A DNA stretch of 37,438 bases from positions 1-37,438 of the forward strand of contig JALEMJ010000005.1 of NCBI GenBank assembly GCA_022768285.1. The letters run 5' to 3'. Made by a program: the position numbers and the translations under genes. This document shows, piece by piece, positions 15,734 to 26,239 of the stretch (its first letter is position 1; each line of letters opens with the position of its first letter). Origin of the DNA: Aerococcus sp. GTDB taxonomy: Bacteria > Bacillota > Bacilli > Lactobacillales > Aerococcaceae. The notes below the pieces were generated by a model that did not search any database, was not told the origin of the DNA, and saw nothing but the letters and a program-made list of their open reading frames with translations.

Positions 15734-17080
15734 TTAGTTATTTTTACTTGCTTGTAAGGCAGCCATTGTGACGTAGTTGTATGGCTGGTTGAAGTGAGGC
15801 AAGAAGAAGAGATCCAATAATTGTAGGTCTTCGACCGTCTTGCCATCCTGGATAGCCAAGGAGAACATGTGAATCAACATCGAGATGTCGTACGTTGATG
15901 CCAACTGTGCTCCGACAACGCGGTGACCGTCTTTTTCGTAGATGATGCGGATCTTCACTTTAGCGTTCTCGTCTTCTGGCATGAAGGCCGGTTTCTGTAA
16001 GTCTTCGAAGTCAACGTGTTCTACTTCGATACCGGCTTTTTCAGCAGAATGGAGATTCAAACCGGTAGAGATTAAGTTCAAACCGAAGATTGAGATACCA
16101 TTTGATCCTTGGATACCAGCACCTTCAACTTCGTGACCGGCAACGTTGTGCGCTGCGACAATCCCAGAGCGAACAGCATTAGAAGCGAGGGCGATGTAAG
16201 CTGGTTCTCTCAATGCGTTGGAGTAGTTGTTTGCACAGTCACCGATTGCGAAGACATCCGGGTCGCTCGTCTGGAAGTGACGGTCAACCTTGTACGCACC
16301 ATTTGCGAAGCGTTCCAAGTGGTCCTTACCGAATTCAGCATTTGGACGGAAACCAACGGCACTAATCAGCATGTCGAAATCGTAAGTCCCTTTGTCAGTA
16401 CGTAAACCAGTTACATGGCCGTTCTCACCGATGAATTCCTGTGCCAATTCACCGAAGTGTGTTTCGATGCCGTGTTCTTCCAAGTTCTTGTCCATCAACT
16501 CAGCGAATTCTGGGTCGTAGTAGTTTGCCAAAGAGGTTGGTGCTGCATCGAACTGGATGACTTTCTTACCGCGACGTTTGCAGGCTTCAGCAATTTCAAC
16601 CCCGATGTAGCCGGCGCCGATAACGCCGACAGTCTCAACACCCGGTTCATCCAACGCGTGGTCGACTTCCTGACCTTCTTGGAATAATTTCAAGAAGTAG
16701 ATGCCGTCGAGGTCGTGACCTGGAATCGGTAAAGCGATCGGTGCAGAACCGGTAGCTAAAATCAAACGATCGTAACTCTCTTCGAAGGTTTCGCCGTCTT
16801 TTGTTTCAGCGTAAACAACCTTCTTGTCAAAGTCGATATCCGTCACATTTGTCTCTAAGGAAATCTTGGCACCTTTGCCTTCGAAATCTTCAGGTTTGGT
16901 GTAGAATAACCCTTCGTAGCCGTCAATCTGACGACCAACCCATAGCGCCGTTCCGCAACCCAAGTAACTCAAGTTCGTGTTGCGGTCTAACATCACAACT
17001 TCTTGGTCATCGTAATTGTCGAGTAACGTATTGGCAGCGGCGATACCGGCATGGTTCGTCCCGATAATGACTGTCTTCAT
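15734..17080 (-). CDS. nox: Water-forming NADH oxidase
   Basis: A 448-residue flavoprotein that oxidises NADH with O2, making water in a four-electron reaction. N-terminal FAD fold IIGTNHAGIAAANTLL with His10; the single redox Cys42 lies in SYLGCGTALWVG, as in lactococcal NoxE. The NADH fold is GVIGAGYIGVEIAEA and the second FAD motif is VFAIGDCANNY. The C-terminal dimerisation domain ends LFFLPHFNQPYNYV. The ribosome-binding site GAGGAGGC precedes the ATG. It regenerates NAD+ in aerobic fermenting cells and complements the peroxidase at 4025. The minus-strand -10 TATAAT (17153-17158) and a perfect cre sequence at 17128-17141 suggest CcpA control. Confidence 0.9.
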   Translation of the reverse strand: MKTVIIGTNHAGIAAANTLLDNYDDQEVVMLDRNTNLSYLGCGTALWVGRQIDGYEGLFYTKPEDFEGKGAKISLETNVTDIDFDKKVVYAETKDGETFEESYDRLILATGSAPIALPIPGHDLDGIYFLKLFQEGQEVDHALDEPGVETVGVIGAGYIGVEIAEACKRRGKKVIQFDAAPTSLANYYDPEFAELMDKNLEEHGIETHFGELAQEFIGENGHVTGLRTDKGTYDFDMLISAVGFRPNAEFGKDHLERFANGAYKVDRHFQTSDPDVFAIGDCANNYSNALREPAYIALASNAVRSGIVAAHNVAGHEVEGAGIQGSNGISIFGLNLISTGLNLHSAEKAGIEVEHVDFEDLQKPAFMPEDENAKVKIRIIYEKDGHRVVGAQLASTYDISMLIHMFSLAIQDGKTVEDLQLLDLFFLPHFNQPYNYVTMAALQASKNN

Positions 17081-17127
17081 AAAAATGCCTCCTCATAATC
17101 TAGTAATCAATTAAGTCATCGTGTGCA

Positions 17128-17141
17128 TGTGACCGATTACA
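17128..17141 (-). promoter_or_regulatory. CcpA (cre) site in the nox 5' region
   Basis: TGTGACCGATTACA fits the consensus TGWNANCGNTNWCA at every position. It lies just downstream of the probable transcription start (near 17146 on the minus strand), where bound CcpA would block elongation or initiation. Confidence 0.7.
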
Positions 17142-17152
17142 TTTATAAATTG

Positions 17153-17158
17153 ATTATA
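17153..17158 (-). promoter_or_regulatory. -10 box of nox
   Basis: On the minus strand TATAAT, about 75 bases before the nox start. The -35 is poor (TTGCTT at 20 bases), so an activator or a weak promoter is possible. Confidence 0.5.
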
Positions 17159-17246
17159 ACCGAATTTTTATGAAAAGAAAGCAAAATTTGAGAAGATAAG
17201 TAAAAATTTAAACAAATATAAAGCTCGCGTTGAAATCGCTTAATAA

Positions 17247-17305
17247 TTGAAAACAATAGGAAAAGGGCTAGAATAGGAACTACTGTATTGTGAATGATTT
17301 TCAAT
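17247..17305 (+). promoter_or_regulatory. Orphan promoter with Fur-like box
   Basis: TTGAAA (17247-17252), a 16-base spacer and TAGAAT (17269-17274) form a plausible plus-strand promoter. Directly downstream, ATTGTGAATGATTTTCAAT (17287-17305) is an imperfect palindrome of the type ATTGnnAATnATTnnCAAT, close to the Fur 7-1-7 consensus TGATAATnATTATCA (11 of 14). No gene follows on this strand before rpoB. Confidence 0.4.
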
Positions 17306-17344
17306 GTGAAAAAATATAAAAGTTTAAGATAACTTTCGCAATCA

Positions 17345-17372
17345 CAAAAAAAGAGGGACGCATCCCTCTTTC
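17345..17372 (-). terminator. Terminator after the truncated minus-strand frame
   Basis: On the minus strand AAAGAGGGA, a 4-base loop, TCCCTCTTT and then a T run. It is a strong intrinsic terminator placed right after the stop of the fragment at 17395-17514. Confidence 0.8.
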
Positions 17373-17394
17373 AGTATGGTGTTGTGTATTTAGA

Positions 17395-17514
17395 TTAGTG
17401 GTGATTGCTTGTGCGGTCCGCTTCGCCAAAGAGTTGTTTGTGGCACCATGGGAAGATGCAGCCAGCAGCTAAACCGACGAGAACGACAGCACCGTTTACT
17501 ATTCTCGGAAGGAG
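17395..17514 (-). pseudogene. 3' remnant of a membrane-protein gene
   Basis: A 39-codon open frame ends at TAA 17395-17397 and reads IVNGAVVLVGLAAG, then CIFPWCHKQLFGEADRTSNHH. One hydrophobic segment is followed by CxxxxC and a polar, His-ending tail. There is no ATG, GTG or TTG start in the frame and an in-frame TGA lies just upstream (17515-17517), but a strong terminator follows the stop. This looks like the surviving end of a longer gene. I could not identify the parent; an iron- or metal-transport protein is only a guess from the nearby Fur-like box. Confidence 0.4.
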
Positions 17515-17680
17515 TCAGCTGTGAGATTCCACGGTTGCAAGTCAATAAACTTATGCATCAGTTGAAAAGTATGAATACTTTAGAACATTAGATGTCTAAA
17601 ATACGTTATGTGATAGTTGGATATGATAGCTTATATATTAAGGATTGAGATAAAGCAATGATCGAGGCTTTATTTCTTTA
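17515..17680. other. A+T-rich spacer without recognised genes
   Basis: Between the fragment and the rpoB promoter I see no credible gene. Short open frames here lack ribosome-binding sites or are under 15 codons. Confidence 0.6.
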
Positions 17681-17709
17681 TTGACAAACGTTTGAAATTA
17701 TAGTAGATT
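17681..17709 (+). promoter_or_regulatory. Promoter for rpoB-rpoC
   Basis: TTGACA (17681-17686), a 17-base spacer and TAGATT (17704-17709). Transcription should begin near 17716 and give a leader of about 190 bases. Confidence 0.82.
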
Positions 17710-17730
17710 ACAGGTTACTGTTGGAATTTA

Positions 17731-17818
17731 GACAATGTCGTGCGAAATATTGTCCGTGCGGCAGATGGGGAACAAAAGAATTTTTGACGCAAGTCATTGG
17801 CTCTTTTGTCTTTTTTTT
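17731..17818 (+). terminator. rpoBC leader with hairpin and attenuator terminator
   Basis: Hairpin 1 pairs GACAAT (17731-17736) with ATTGTC (17749-17754). A second hairpin pairs ACAAAAGA (17772-17779) with TCTTTTGT (17802-17809), enclosing TGAC-GCAA-GTCA, and is followed by C and T8 (17811-17818). It is a canonical intrinsic terminator within the leader, 90 bases before rpoB. Confidence 0.78.
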
Positions 17819-17907
17819 GCCTTTATTTTGTCAGAGAATGGCTTAATAAAGCGATTTATTCAATTTTCAGTGCTTAGAATTTATTAATGAGAGGTGGCCA
17901 CTGATTA

Positions 17908-20900
17908 ATGCCAGGACATGATGTGAAATACGGTAAGCATCGCGTACGTCGCTCCTATTCACGAATTAATGAAGTGTTGGAGTTGCCGAACCTGATTGAA
18001 ATTCAGACCGATTCTTACCAATGGCTATTAGATGAAGGAATTAAGGAAATGTTCCAGGACATTTCCCCGATCGAGGATCACTCCGGGAAGTTACAGCTCG
18101 AGTTCTTCGATTACCAATTCGATGAGCCGAAATACACAGTCGATGAAGCGCGCGCACACGACGCCAACTACTCGCGCCCGATGTATGCGAAGTTGCGCTT
18201 GATCAATAGCGAAACCGTTGAAATCAAGGATCAGAACGTTTTCTTCGGTGATTTCCCGATTATGACGAAGAGTGGGACGTTCATTATTAACGGTTCTGAA
18301 CGTGTCATCGTGTCGCAGTTAGTTCGTTCGCCTGGTGTGTACTTCCACGATCGTATTGACAAGAACGGGAAACAATCATTCGGTTCGACCGTTATTCCGA
18401 ACCGCGGGGCGTGGCTCGAAATGGAAACCGACGCGAAGGATATTTCTTACGTCCGTATCGACCGTACTCGTAAGCTCGCCTTCACCGTGCTCGCACGTGC
18501 GCTCGGCTTCGGGTCCGACGATCAGATCCGCGAACTTTTCGGCGACAGCGACACGTTAGATTTGACATTAGAAAAAGATGTCCAAAAAGATTCAACCGAT
18601 TCACGCACGGAAGAGGCGTTGAAGGATATCTACGAACGTCTTCGTCCAGGTGAACCGAAGACGGCTGAATCCTCACGTAACATGTTGATTACACGTTTCT
18701 TCGATCCGCGTCGCTACGACTTAGCTGCTGTCGGTCGTTACAAGATCAACAAGAAGTTGGACTTGGTGGAACGCTTGCGTGATCAGGAATTAGCTGAAGA
18801 TATCATTGACGGTGAAACGGGCGAGATTGTGATTCCAGAAGGGACAATCTTCGACCGCGACAACTTGGATAAATACAGCGACGCCATAAAGAACGGTGCC
18901 GGCAAGATGACGGTTTACCCGAACGAAGATGGGGTATTACCGGATCCAGTTGACATTCAATTATTCCGCGTCTACTCACCAAAAGACCACGACCGCGTGA
19001 TCAACGTGATCGGGAATGCCTATCCTGAGGACAGTGCGAAAGCATTGACGATTTCTGATGTGATTGCATCGATGAGCTACTTCTTGAACCTTTACGAAGG
19101 CTTAGGGATGACTGACGACATCGACCACTTAGGGAACCGTCGTATCCGCTCGGTCGGTGAATTGTTGCAGAATCAGTTGCGTATCGGTATGAGCCGTATG
19201 GAACGTGTGGTCCGTGAACGCATGTCCATCCAAGATATGGAAACGGTCACCCCGCAACAATTGATCAACATCCGTCCGGTTGTTGCTGCTATCCGTGAAT
19301 TCTTCGGAAGCTCACAGCTCTCCCAATTCATGGACCAGAACAACCCGCTCTCCGAGTTGACGCACAAACGTCGTCTCTCCGCTTTAGGACCGGGCGGGTT
19401 GACGCGTGACCGTGCCGGTTATGAAGTCCGCGACGTTCACTACACGCACTACGGCCGTATGTGTCCGATCGAAACACCTGAAGGCCCGAACATCGGGTTG
19501 ATCAACTCATTGGCAACGTACGCCAAGATCAACAAGTACGGTTTTATCGAAACACCTTACCGTCGTGTTGACTGGCACACGCACAAGGTAACCGACAAGA
19601 TCGACTACCTAACCGCTGATGAAGAAGATAAATACGTCATCGCCCAAGGGAACACGCCGTTGAATGAAGATGGTTCTTTCGCAACCGACACAATTATGTC
19701 GCGTTACGTCGAAGAAAACATCGAAGTTTCGCCAGAACGTGTCGACTACATGGACGTTTCGCCGAAGCAGGTCGTTTCGGCCGCTACCGCATGTATTCCG
19801 TTCCTGGAAAACGACGACTCCAACCGTGCGTTGATGGGTGCTAACATGCAGCGTCAGGCTGTGCCATTATTGCACCCACACGCACCGCTCGTAGGTACCG
19901 GTATGGAATACATCAACGCGCATGACTCCGGTGCTGCTGTTGTTGCGGAAGCAGACGGCGAAGTCGAATACGTCGATGCACGTGAAATTCGCGTGCGTGA
20001 GACAGACGGAACGTTGCGCCAGTACGAATTGACTAAGTACCAGCGTTCCAACGCGTCAACGTGCTACAACCAGACACCATTAGTGAAACACGGTGAAAAG
20101 GTTGAACGCGGCGATATCCTCGCCAACGGTCCATCCATGGAAGATGGCGAATTAGCGCTTGGCCAGAACCCAATCGTTGCCTTCATGACATGGGACGGTT
20201 TCAACTACGAAGACGCGGTTGTTATTTCTGAACGTCTCGTGAAAGAAGATGTCTACACATCGATCCATATCGACGAACTCGAATCGGAAGCGCGCGATAC
20301 CAAACTTGGACCGCAAGAGATTACGCGTGAAATTCCGAACGTCGGCGAAGATGCCTTGAAGAACTTGGACTCGCGCGGAATTATTCGTGTCGGTGCCGAA
20401 GTTAAAGACGGCGACATCCTAGTCGGGAAAGTTACCCCTAAAGGTGTCACTGACTTGAGTCCAGAGGAACACTTGTTGCACGCGATTTTTGGTGAAAAAG
20501 CCCGCGAAGTCCGCGACGACTCCCTCCGCGTCCCTCACGGTGGTGGCGGTATCGTCAACGATGTCAAAGTGTTCTACCGCGAAAACGGCGATGAATTGAA
20601 ACCGGGCGTCTCCATGATGGTCCGCGTTTACATCATCCAGAAACGTAAGATTCAGGTCGGCGACAAGATGGCCGGACGTCACGGGAACAAAGGGGTTGTT
20701 TCCATTGTCTTGCCAGAAGAAGATATGCCGTTCTTGCCGGATGGAACACCAGTTGACATCTGTTTGAACCCATTAGGTGTGCCGTCCCGTATGAACATCG
20801 GACAGGTATTGGAATTGCACCTCGGAATGGCGGCACGTAACCTCGGTATTCACGTGGCAACACCGGTATTCGATGGTGCTATCGACTCCGATATCTGGGA

Positions 20901-21489
20901 TACCGTTGAAGAAGCTGGCATGGCTGAAGATGCCAAGACCATCCTCTACGATGGACGTACCGGTGAACCGTTCGATAACCGTGTATCCGTCGGGGTCATG
21001 TACTACCTCAAGTTATCGCACATGGTCGACGACAAGTTGCACGCACGTTCAATCGGACCTTACTCACTCGTTACTCAGCAACCGCTCGGTGGTAAAGCAC
21101 AGTTCGGTGGCCAACGTTTCGGGGAAATGGAAGTTTGGGCATTGGAAGCATACGGTGCTGCATACACCTTGCAGGAAATCTTGACCTACAAGTCCGATGA
21201 TGTTCAGGGACGTGTACAAACGTACGAAGCCATCGTCAAAGGTGAACGCATCGGTCGTCCGGGTGTGCCAGAATCCTTCCGCGTGTTAGTCAAGGAATTG
21301 CAGTCACTCGGTATGGACGTCCAAGTACTCGACGCCAACGATGAAGAAATCGACCTTCGCGATGAAGATCCTGTACTGCAACAACAAGCCCTCGCGAACA
21401 TGGCGCAATCAGCCGAAGAAGCGACAGAAGAAACAGCGGACGACGCTAACAACACTGACGTTTCATCCACTGAAAAAACAAAACAGTAA
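17908..21489 (+). CDS. rpoB: RNA polymerase beta subunit
   Basis: A 1193-residue beta subunit, typical Firmicutes length. The start is ATG with AGAGGTGG upstream. The rifampicin pocket reads [20 protein letters not shown] and [20 protein letters not shown], with the sensitive-type Ser, Asp, His and Ser residues unchanged. Also present are [17 protein letters not shown], the active-site lysine region ([20 protein letters not shown]) and the clamp-proximal end ([24 protein letters not shown]). The acidic C-terminal tail ([15 protein letters not shown]) is a common variable extension. It is cotranscribed with rpoC, 33 bases downstream. Confidence 0.98.
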   Translation: MPGHDVKYGKHRVRRSYSRINEVLELPNLIEIQTDSYQWLLDEGIKEMFQDISPIEDHSGKLQLEFFDYQFDEPKYTVDEARAHDANYSRPMYAKLRLINSETVEIKDQNVFFGDFPIMTKSGTFIINGSERVIVSQLVRSPGVYFHDRIDKNGKQSFGSTVIPNRGAWLEMETDAKDISYVRIDRTRKLAFTVLARALGFGSDDQIRELFGDSDTLDLTLEKDVQKDSTDSRTEEALKDIYERLRPGEPKTAESSRNMLITRFFDPRRYDLAAVGRYKINKKLDLVERLRDQELAEDIIDGETGEIVIPEGTIFDRDNLDKYSDAIKNGAGKMTVYPNEDGVLPDPVDIQLFRVYSPKDHDRVINVIGNAYPEDSAKALTISDVIASMSYFLNLYEGLGMTDDIDHLGNRRIRSVGELLQNQLRIGMSRMERVVRERMSIQDMETVTPQQLINIRPVVAAIREFFGSSQLSQFMDQNNPLSELTHKRRLSALGPGGLTRDRAGYEVRDVHYTHYGRMCPIETPEGPNIGLINSLATYAKINKYGFIETPYRRVDWHTHKVTDKIDYLTADEEDKYVIAQGNTPLNEDGSFATDTIMSRYVEENIEVSPERVDYMDVSPKQVVSAATACIPFLENDDSNRALMGANMQRQAVPLLHPHAPLVGTGMEYINAHDSGAAVVAEADGEVEYVDAREIRVRETDGTLRQYELTKYQRSNASTCYNQTPLVKHGEKVERGDILANGPSMEDGELALGQNPIVAFMTWDGFNYEDAVVISERLVKEDVYTSIHIDELESEARDTKLGPQEITREIPNVGEDALKNLDSRGIIRVGAEVKDGDILVGKVTPKGVTDLSPEEHLLHAIFGEKAREVRDDSLRVPHGGGGIVNDVKVFYRENGDELKPGVSMMVRVYIIQKRKIQVGDKMAGRHGNKGVVSIVLPEEDMPFLPDGTPVDICLNPLGVPSRMNIGQVLELHLGMAARNLGIHVATPVFDGAIDSDIWDTVEEAGMAEDAKTILYDGRTGEPFDNRVSVGVMYYLKLSHMVDDKLHARSIGPYSLVTQQPLGGKAQFGGQRFGEMEVWALEAYGAAYTLQEILTYKSDDVQGRVQTYEAIVKGERIGRPGVPESFRVLVKELQSLGMDVQVLDANDEEIDLRDEDPVLQQQALANMAQSAEEATEETADDANNTDVSSTEKTKQ

Positions 21490-21522
21490 GCTACCGTTTG
21501 ATAGAAAAGGGAGGTTGGCTTC

Positions 21523-24500
21523 TTGGTCGACGTAAATAAATTTGAAAGTATAAAAATTGGGATTGCCTCACCAGACAAAATCCGCTCCTGGTCTTACGGT
21601 GAGGTCAAAAAACCAGAAACGATCAACTATCGTACCCTGAAACCTGAAAAAGACGGGCTATTCGATGAGCGTATTTTCGGGCCATCAAAAGACTGGCAGT
21701 GTGCCTGTGGGAAGTATAAGGGCGTCCGCTATGCCGGCGTTGTCTGTGACCGCTGTGGTGTCGAAGTTACACGTGCTAAAGTACGTCGTGAACGCATGGG
21801 TCACATCGAACTCGCAAGCCCAGTAACCCACATCTGGTACTTCAAAGGCATTCCGAGCCGTATGGGTCTCGTTTTGGACATGAGCCCAAAAGCCTTGGAA
21901 GAAGTCATTTACTTCGCATCCTACGTGGTTACTGACCCGGGGGATACGGAACTCGAATATAAACAATTACTCTCTGATGCTGAATACCGTCAGTACAAAG
22001 CTGAGCTCGGTGAACAATTCGAAGCTGAGATCGGAGCCGAAGCCATCAAGACATTGCTCGGTGACGTGGATGTTGAGGGAGAAATCAAAGAATTGCGCGA
22101 AGAATTGCGCACCGCAAAAGGTCAGAAACGTACGCGCGCCGTTCGTCGTCTGGACATCTTGTCTTCATTCAGTCGTTCCAATAACGACCCGCAGTGGATG
22201 GTCCTCGATGCGATTCCGGTTATCCCGCCTGAATTGCGCCCGATGGTTCAGCTCGACGGTGGCCGTTTCGCTACCAGTGACTTGAACGACTTGTACCGTC
22301 GTGTCATCAACCGTAACAACCGTTTGAAACGTTTGTTGGATTTGAATGCGCCGAACATCATCGTTCAGAACGAAAAACGTATGCTTCAGGAAGCTGTCGA
22401 CGCTTTGATCGACAACGGTCGTCGCGGCCGTGCCGTTCAAGGCAGTGGGGATCGTCCGTTGAAATCCCTCTCCCACATGTTGAAAGGGAAACAGGGACGT
22501 TTTCGTCAGAACTTGCTCGGGAAACGTGTCGACTATTCCGGTCGTTCCGTTATCGCTGTCGGCCCGCACTTGAAGTTCTACCAGTGTGGTTTGCCGAAAG
22601 AAATGGCATTGGAATTATTCAAACCATTCCTAATTCGTGAATTAGTATCGCAGGAAATCGCCACGAACGCTAAGCATGCGAAACGCATGATCGATCGCCG
22701 CGATGAAGCTATCTGGGATACCCTCGCCAGCATCATGCGTGAACACCCAGTATTGTTGAACCGCGCACCGACCTTGCACCGTTTAGGGATTCAGGCTTTT
22801 GAACCGGTCTTAGTTGAAGGTAAAGCCATGCGTCTTCACCCACTAGCCTGCGAAGCGTACAATGCCGACTTCGACGGGGACCAAATGGCGATTCACTTGC
22901 CATTGAGTGAAGAAGCCCAGGCGGAAGCACGGCTATTGATGCTTGCGGCTTCCCACATCTTGAACCCGAAAGACGGTCAACCGGTTGTTACGCCGTCGCA
23001 GGACATGGTGCTCGGTAACTACTACCTCACTATGGAAGAAGCTGGCATGCAGGGCGAAGGAATGCGCATCAGTTCTTTGGACGAAGCGCACCTCGCTTAC
23101 ATGAGCCGCGCCCTACAGTTGCATACGCGTGTCGTCATTGACACGGATCATTTCCCGAAATATCACTGGACGGAAGACCAGAAGGGTAAATTGATGATTA
23201 CGTCTATTGGTAAATTGTTCTTCAACGAGATCATGCCGGAAGACTTCCCATTCATCAATGAACCGACCGACTACAACTTGAACGTACAAACCCCTGATCA
23301 CTTCTTCGTTGAGAAGGGGGAAGATGTCGATGCCGCCATTGCGAAATTGACACCGACCTTACCGTTCAAGAAAGGTTACTTGGAAGACATCATCGCTGCC
23401 GTCTTCAAGAAAGACAAGGTAACGAAGACATCAATGTTCCTCGACCGTTTGAAAGCCCTCGGTTACTACTACTCCACGAAATCTGGTATTACAGTAGGTA
23501 TCGCCGATATTACCGGTTTGTCCACGAAGAACGAATTGGTTGAAAAAGGCCACAAACGCGTGGAGAACATTACGAAACAGTACCGTCGCGGGTTAATTAC
23601 CGACGACGAACGTTACGAACAGGTCATTGCGACGTGGAACAACGTCAAGGATGAAATCGAAGACGGTTTGAAATACTCCTTGGCTGCTGATAATCCGTTC
23701 TTCATCATGATGAACTCCGGGGCTCGTGGTAACATCTCCAACTTCACCCAGCTCGCTGGTATGCGTGGGTTGATGGCTGGCCCGAACGGTAAGATTATCG
23801 AATTGCCGGTTACCTCAAACTTCCGTGAGGGGTTATCCGTACAGGAAATGTTCATTTCCACGCACGGTGCCCGTAAAGGAATGACCGATACCGCCTTGAA
23901 GACCGCCGACTCTGGTTACCTCACCCGTCGTCTGGTTGATGTTGCCCAGGATGTTATCATCCGCGAAGTCGACTGTCATACCGACCGTGGTCTCGTCGTT
24001 CGTGCTATCAAGAATGGTAACGAAATGATCGAACCGTTGGCTGAACGTTTGAACGGCCGTTACTTGATGAAGGAAGTTCGTGATCCGAAGACAGGCGAAG
24101 TGCTCGCAAAACACAACCAGTTGATCTCACCAGAAGTCGCACAGCGCATTGAAGACGCTGGTGTTGAAGAGGTTACGATCCGTTCCGCCTTCACTTGCCG
24201 CTCCAAACACGGTGTCTGCAAGTACTGTTACGGTTCCGACCTCGCTACAAACGGTGAAGTTGAAGTCGGTGAAGTTGTCGGTATCGTTGCCGCACAGTCC
24301 ATCGGTGAACCTGGTACCCAGTTGACTATGCGTACATTCCACACGGGTGGTGTTGCCGGAGATGACATCACGCAAGGGTTACCGCGTGTACAGGAAATCG
24401 TTGAAGCCCGTCATCCTAAAGGGGAAGCCGTCATCACTGAAGTTACCGGTGAAGTGGTTGAAATCAACATCGAAGAGGATAACCGCAAGAAGACTGTGAC

Positions 24501-25215
24501 CGTCGAAGGTGACACGGACCGCCGCGAATACAAGGTACCTTATACATCTCGTTTGAAAGTTGCAGAAGGTGACTTCGTGAAACGTGGGGACCAGTTGACA
24601 GAAGGGTCCATCGATCCGAAAGAGCTCCTGCGTGTCACAGATGTCTTGACCGTTGAAACGTACATGTTGTCTGAATTGCAACGTGTGTACCGTCTCCAAG
24701 GGGTGGACATCAATGACAAGCACGTGGAAGTCATGCTGCGTCAAATGTTGCGTAAGATACGCGTCTACGATCCAGGTGACTCCGACTTATTGCCAGGGAA
24801 ACTCTTGGACATCGACGACTTCCGCGAACAGAACGAGAAGATGGTTCGTACCGACAAAGTCCCAGCAACTGGACGTCCAGAATTGCTCGGTATCACCAAG
24901 GCGGCCTTGGAAACGAACAGCTTCCTCTCTGCCGCCTCCTTCCAGGAAACGACCAAAGTCCTCACCGACGCATCCATCGAAGGCAAAGTCGATCCATTGC
25001 TCGGTTTGAAGGAGAACGTCATCATCGGGAAGATCATCCCTGCCGGTACCGGTATGCGCCGCTACCGTGACATGGAGCCGGAGACAGTCGGTGAATCCGA
25101 AAATCCGTACGTTCAACAACAAGCTGAAGAACCGATGACGGTTGAAGAAGCGGTTGAGAACGCACAGGCTGAAGAAGCCACGAAGGACGTTCCGGAATAT
25201 CACGGAATGCCGTAA
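21523..25215 (+). CDS. rpoC: RNA polymerase beta' subunit
   Basis: A 1230-residue beta' subunit. The start is TTG 21523, 8 bases after GGGAGG; it gives [23 protein letters not shown], the normal N-terminus. Zinc-binding motif 1 ([20 protein letters not shown]), the catalytic [10 protein letters not shown] loop that holds Mg2+, the bridge helix and trigger loop ([19 protein letters not shown]) and zinc motif 2 ([13 protein letters not shown]) are intact. The C-terminus carries an acidic extension. The rpoC stop lies only 10 bases from the end of the opposing prepilin peptidase gene, so transcription overlaps. Confidence 0.98.
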   Translation: MVDVNKFESIKIGIASPDKIRSWSYGEVKKPETINYRTLKPEKDGLFDERIFGPSKDWQCACGKYKGVRYAGVVCDRCGVEVTRAKVRRERMGHIELASPVTHIWYFKGIPSRMGLVLDMSPKALEEVIYFASYVVTDPGDTELEYKQLLSDAEYRQYKAELGEQFEAEIGAEAIKTLLGDVDVEGEIKELREELRTAKGQKRTRAVRRLDILSSFSRSNNDPQWMVLDAIPVIPPELRPMVQLDGGRFATSDLNDLYRRVINRNNRLKRLLDLNAPNIIVQNEKRMLQEAVDALIDNGRRGRAVQGSGDRPLKSLSHMLKGKQGRFRQNLLGKRVDYSGRSVIAVGPHLKFYQCGLPKEMALELFKPFLIRELVSQEIATNAKHAKRMIDRRDEAIWDTLASIMREHPVLLNRAPTLHRLGIQAFEPVLVEGKAMRLHPLACEAYNADFDGDQMAIHLPLSEEAQAEARLLMLAASHILNPKDGQPVVTPSQDMVLGNYYLTMEEAGMQGEGMRISSLDEAHLAYMSRALQLHTRVVIDTDHFPKYHWTEDQKGKLMITSIGKLFFNEIMPEDFPFINEPTDYNLNVQTPDHFFVEKGEDVDAAIAKLTPTLPFKKGYLEDIIAAVFKKDKVTKTSMFLDRLKALGYYYSTKSGITVGIADITGLSTKNELVEKGHKRVENITKQYRRGLITDDERYEQVIATWNNVKDEIEDGLKYSLAADNPFFIMMNSGARGNISNFTQLAGMRGLMAGPNGKIIELPVTSNFREGLSVQEMFISTHGARKGMTDTALKTADSGYLTRRLVDVAQDVIIREVDCHTDRGLVVRAIKNGNEMIEPLAERLNGRYLMKEVRDPKTGEVLAKHNQLISPEVAQRIEDAGVEEVTIRSAFTCRSKHGVCKYCYGSDLATNGEVEVGEVVGIVAAQSIGEPGTQLTMRTFHTGGVAGDDITQGLPRVQEIVEARHPKGEAVITEVTGEVVEINIEEDNRKKTVTVEGDTDRREYKVPYTSRLKVAEGDFVKRGDQLTEGSIDPKELLRVTDVLTVETYMLSELQRVYRLQGVDINDKHVEVMLRQMLRKIRVYDPGDSDLLPGKLLDIDDFREQNEKMVRTDKVPATGRPELLGITKAALETNSFLSAASFQETTKVLTDASIEGKVDPLLGLKENVIIGKIIPAGTGMRRYRDMEPETVGESENPYVQQQAEEPMTVEEAVENAQAEEATKDVPEYHGMP

Positions 25216-25225
25216 CAACGAAACA

Positions 25226-25954
25226 TTAAATCAGTAACAACCAAAAACTCAAACACACGTATGGCACGAACGCCATACCATCAACGGACCGCGCAGCCTG
25301 AGCTGTGCGGTTTTTGTTTGCTATAAAGACATAGTACAAGAGCGCGAGTGCACAGGCGCTGAGCAATAGGCGATTGAAGGCATTGAACCCAAATCCGATG
25401 GCTAGAATGGCGAGTAGTTTGATATCCGCACCGCCGATACCGCCAGCAGTTATGAGGCTGAGAATAATCAGCATAGTGAGTATTGTACCGCCGAGCACTA
25501 AGCGCTGATAAAGCAACGGGTGGCCGCTTGCACCTAATTGCCAAAACACTAAAAGCAGGAGTAAAATCTGCAGTCGATCAGGCACCCACTGCGCATGCGC
25601 GTCGCACACCGCCATCACAAACAGCACACTGAAAATCAGTAGCGTCAGCCAGGGTACTGATGCCTGGCACCAGATGAACCAGGCATAGAGAATAAATAGC
25701 GATTCAATCAGCGGATAGTACCAAGAAACGTGTATATGACACCGCACGCATCGTCCACGAATCAGAATGTAGCCGAATACAGGGATGAGCGCATACCAGG
25801 GGACTACCGCGCCACAGCGATCGCAGTGCGAACGGCGCGTCACGATGGACCGCGCACCATCCGCAACCAGCGTTTCACCAATTACGCACAGAAATGAGGC
25901 TACCGAACCGAACAATAAACTCCAGAGAATGCTTGCTAAATATTGCCAAACCAT
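25226..25954 (-). CDS. comC: Type IV prepilin peptidase (ComC-like)
   Basis: A 242-residue membrane aspartyl protease (A24 family). The N-terminal zinc-type loop has C44xxC47 and C69xxC72, and the two catalytic aspartates are D118 (VCDAHAQWVPD) and D177 (GGADIK). About seven hydrophobic segments follow the usual topology. The enzyme cleaves and N-methylates prepilins, including ComGC-type competence pseudopilins. ATG 25954 is preferred to the adjacent TTG, six bases after AAGGAGG. Together with the sigma factor at 1792 it suggests a competence pathway. The gene has its own minus-strand promoter, and the end of the rpoBC transcription unit lies inside it. Confidence 0.9.
   Translation of the reverse strand: MVWQYLASILWSLLFGSVASFLCVIGETLVADGARSIVTRRSHCDRCGAVVPWYALIPVFGYILIRGRCVRCHIHVSWYYPLIESLFILYAWFIWCQASVPWLTLLIFSVLFVMAVCDAHAQWVPDRLQILLLLLVFWQLGASGHPLLYQRLVLGGTILTMLIILSLITAGGIGGADIKLLAILAIGFGFNAFNRLLLSACALALLYYVFIANKNRTAQAARSVDGMAFVPYVCLSFWLLLI
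25288..25316 (+). terminator. rpoBC terminator inside comC
   Basis: Perfect arms ACCGCGCAGC (25288-25297) and GCTGTGCGGT (25302-25311), then T5. It lies inside the 3' part of the minus-strand comC gene. A second 7-base hairpin (GTATGGC/GCCATAC, 25259-25278) precedes it. Confidence 0.85.
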
Positions 25955-26013
25955 CAAATTCCTCCTTTTATAGAATAAATACGTTAAACAGAGGAGAAAT
26001 CACGCACACAAAA

Positions 26014-26040
26014 CAGTGCTGCCGGGGTGGGCAGCACTGT
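26014..26040 (-). terminator. Hairpin in the comC leader
   Basis: A perfect stem CAGTGCTGCC/GGCAGCACTG with a short G-rich loop. On the minus strand it is followed by T4 then GTG, so it may act as a weak terminator in the comC leader. Confidence 0.5.
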
Positions 26041-26138
26041 ACAGGGAAGTGTAAGTTAGTAGAAATATTGCCTGACACCAACAGAATGTGCAGGCGTGTC
26101 GAACTAACAGGGAAATAGTGAATAAAATCACTAAATTT

Positions 26139-26167
26139 AGTATACCCTAGCCAAATACAAAAGACAA
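26139..26167 (-). promoter_or_regulatory. Promoter for comC
   Basis: On the minus strand TTGTCT, a 17-base spacer and TATACT. The transcription start falls near a palindrome (TAGTGA...TCACTA, about 26116-26134). The leader is about 180 bases. Confidence 0.6.
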
Positions 26168-26239
26168 TACCTTAAATGTAATAAATTGTTGGAAATTGTA
26201 AACGACAAACACGTACGCTGATTTCCGCCATATCGCAAC

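Noticed and set aside
17511-17571. GGAAGGAG followed by a GTG and a 14-codon frame
   Set aside because: Good spacing, but the peptide is too short to support and nothing conserved is visible.
17409-17591. A 60-codon plus-strand open frame beginning MCGPLRQRVV
   Set aside because: No ribosome-binding site, cysteine/arginine-rich composition of a shadow frame, and it overlaps the minus-strand remnant that has a better reading.
26014-26040. T-box riboswitch in the comC leader
   Set aside because: The hairpin is strong, but the T-box sequence (AGGGTGGNACCGCG) is absent and comC is not an amino-acid gene.
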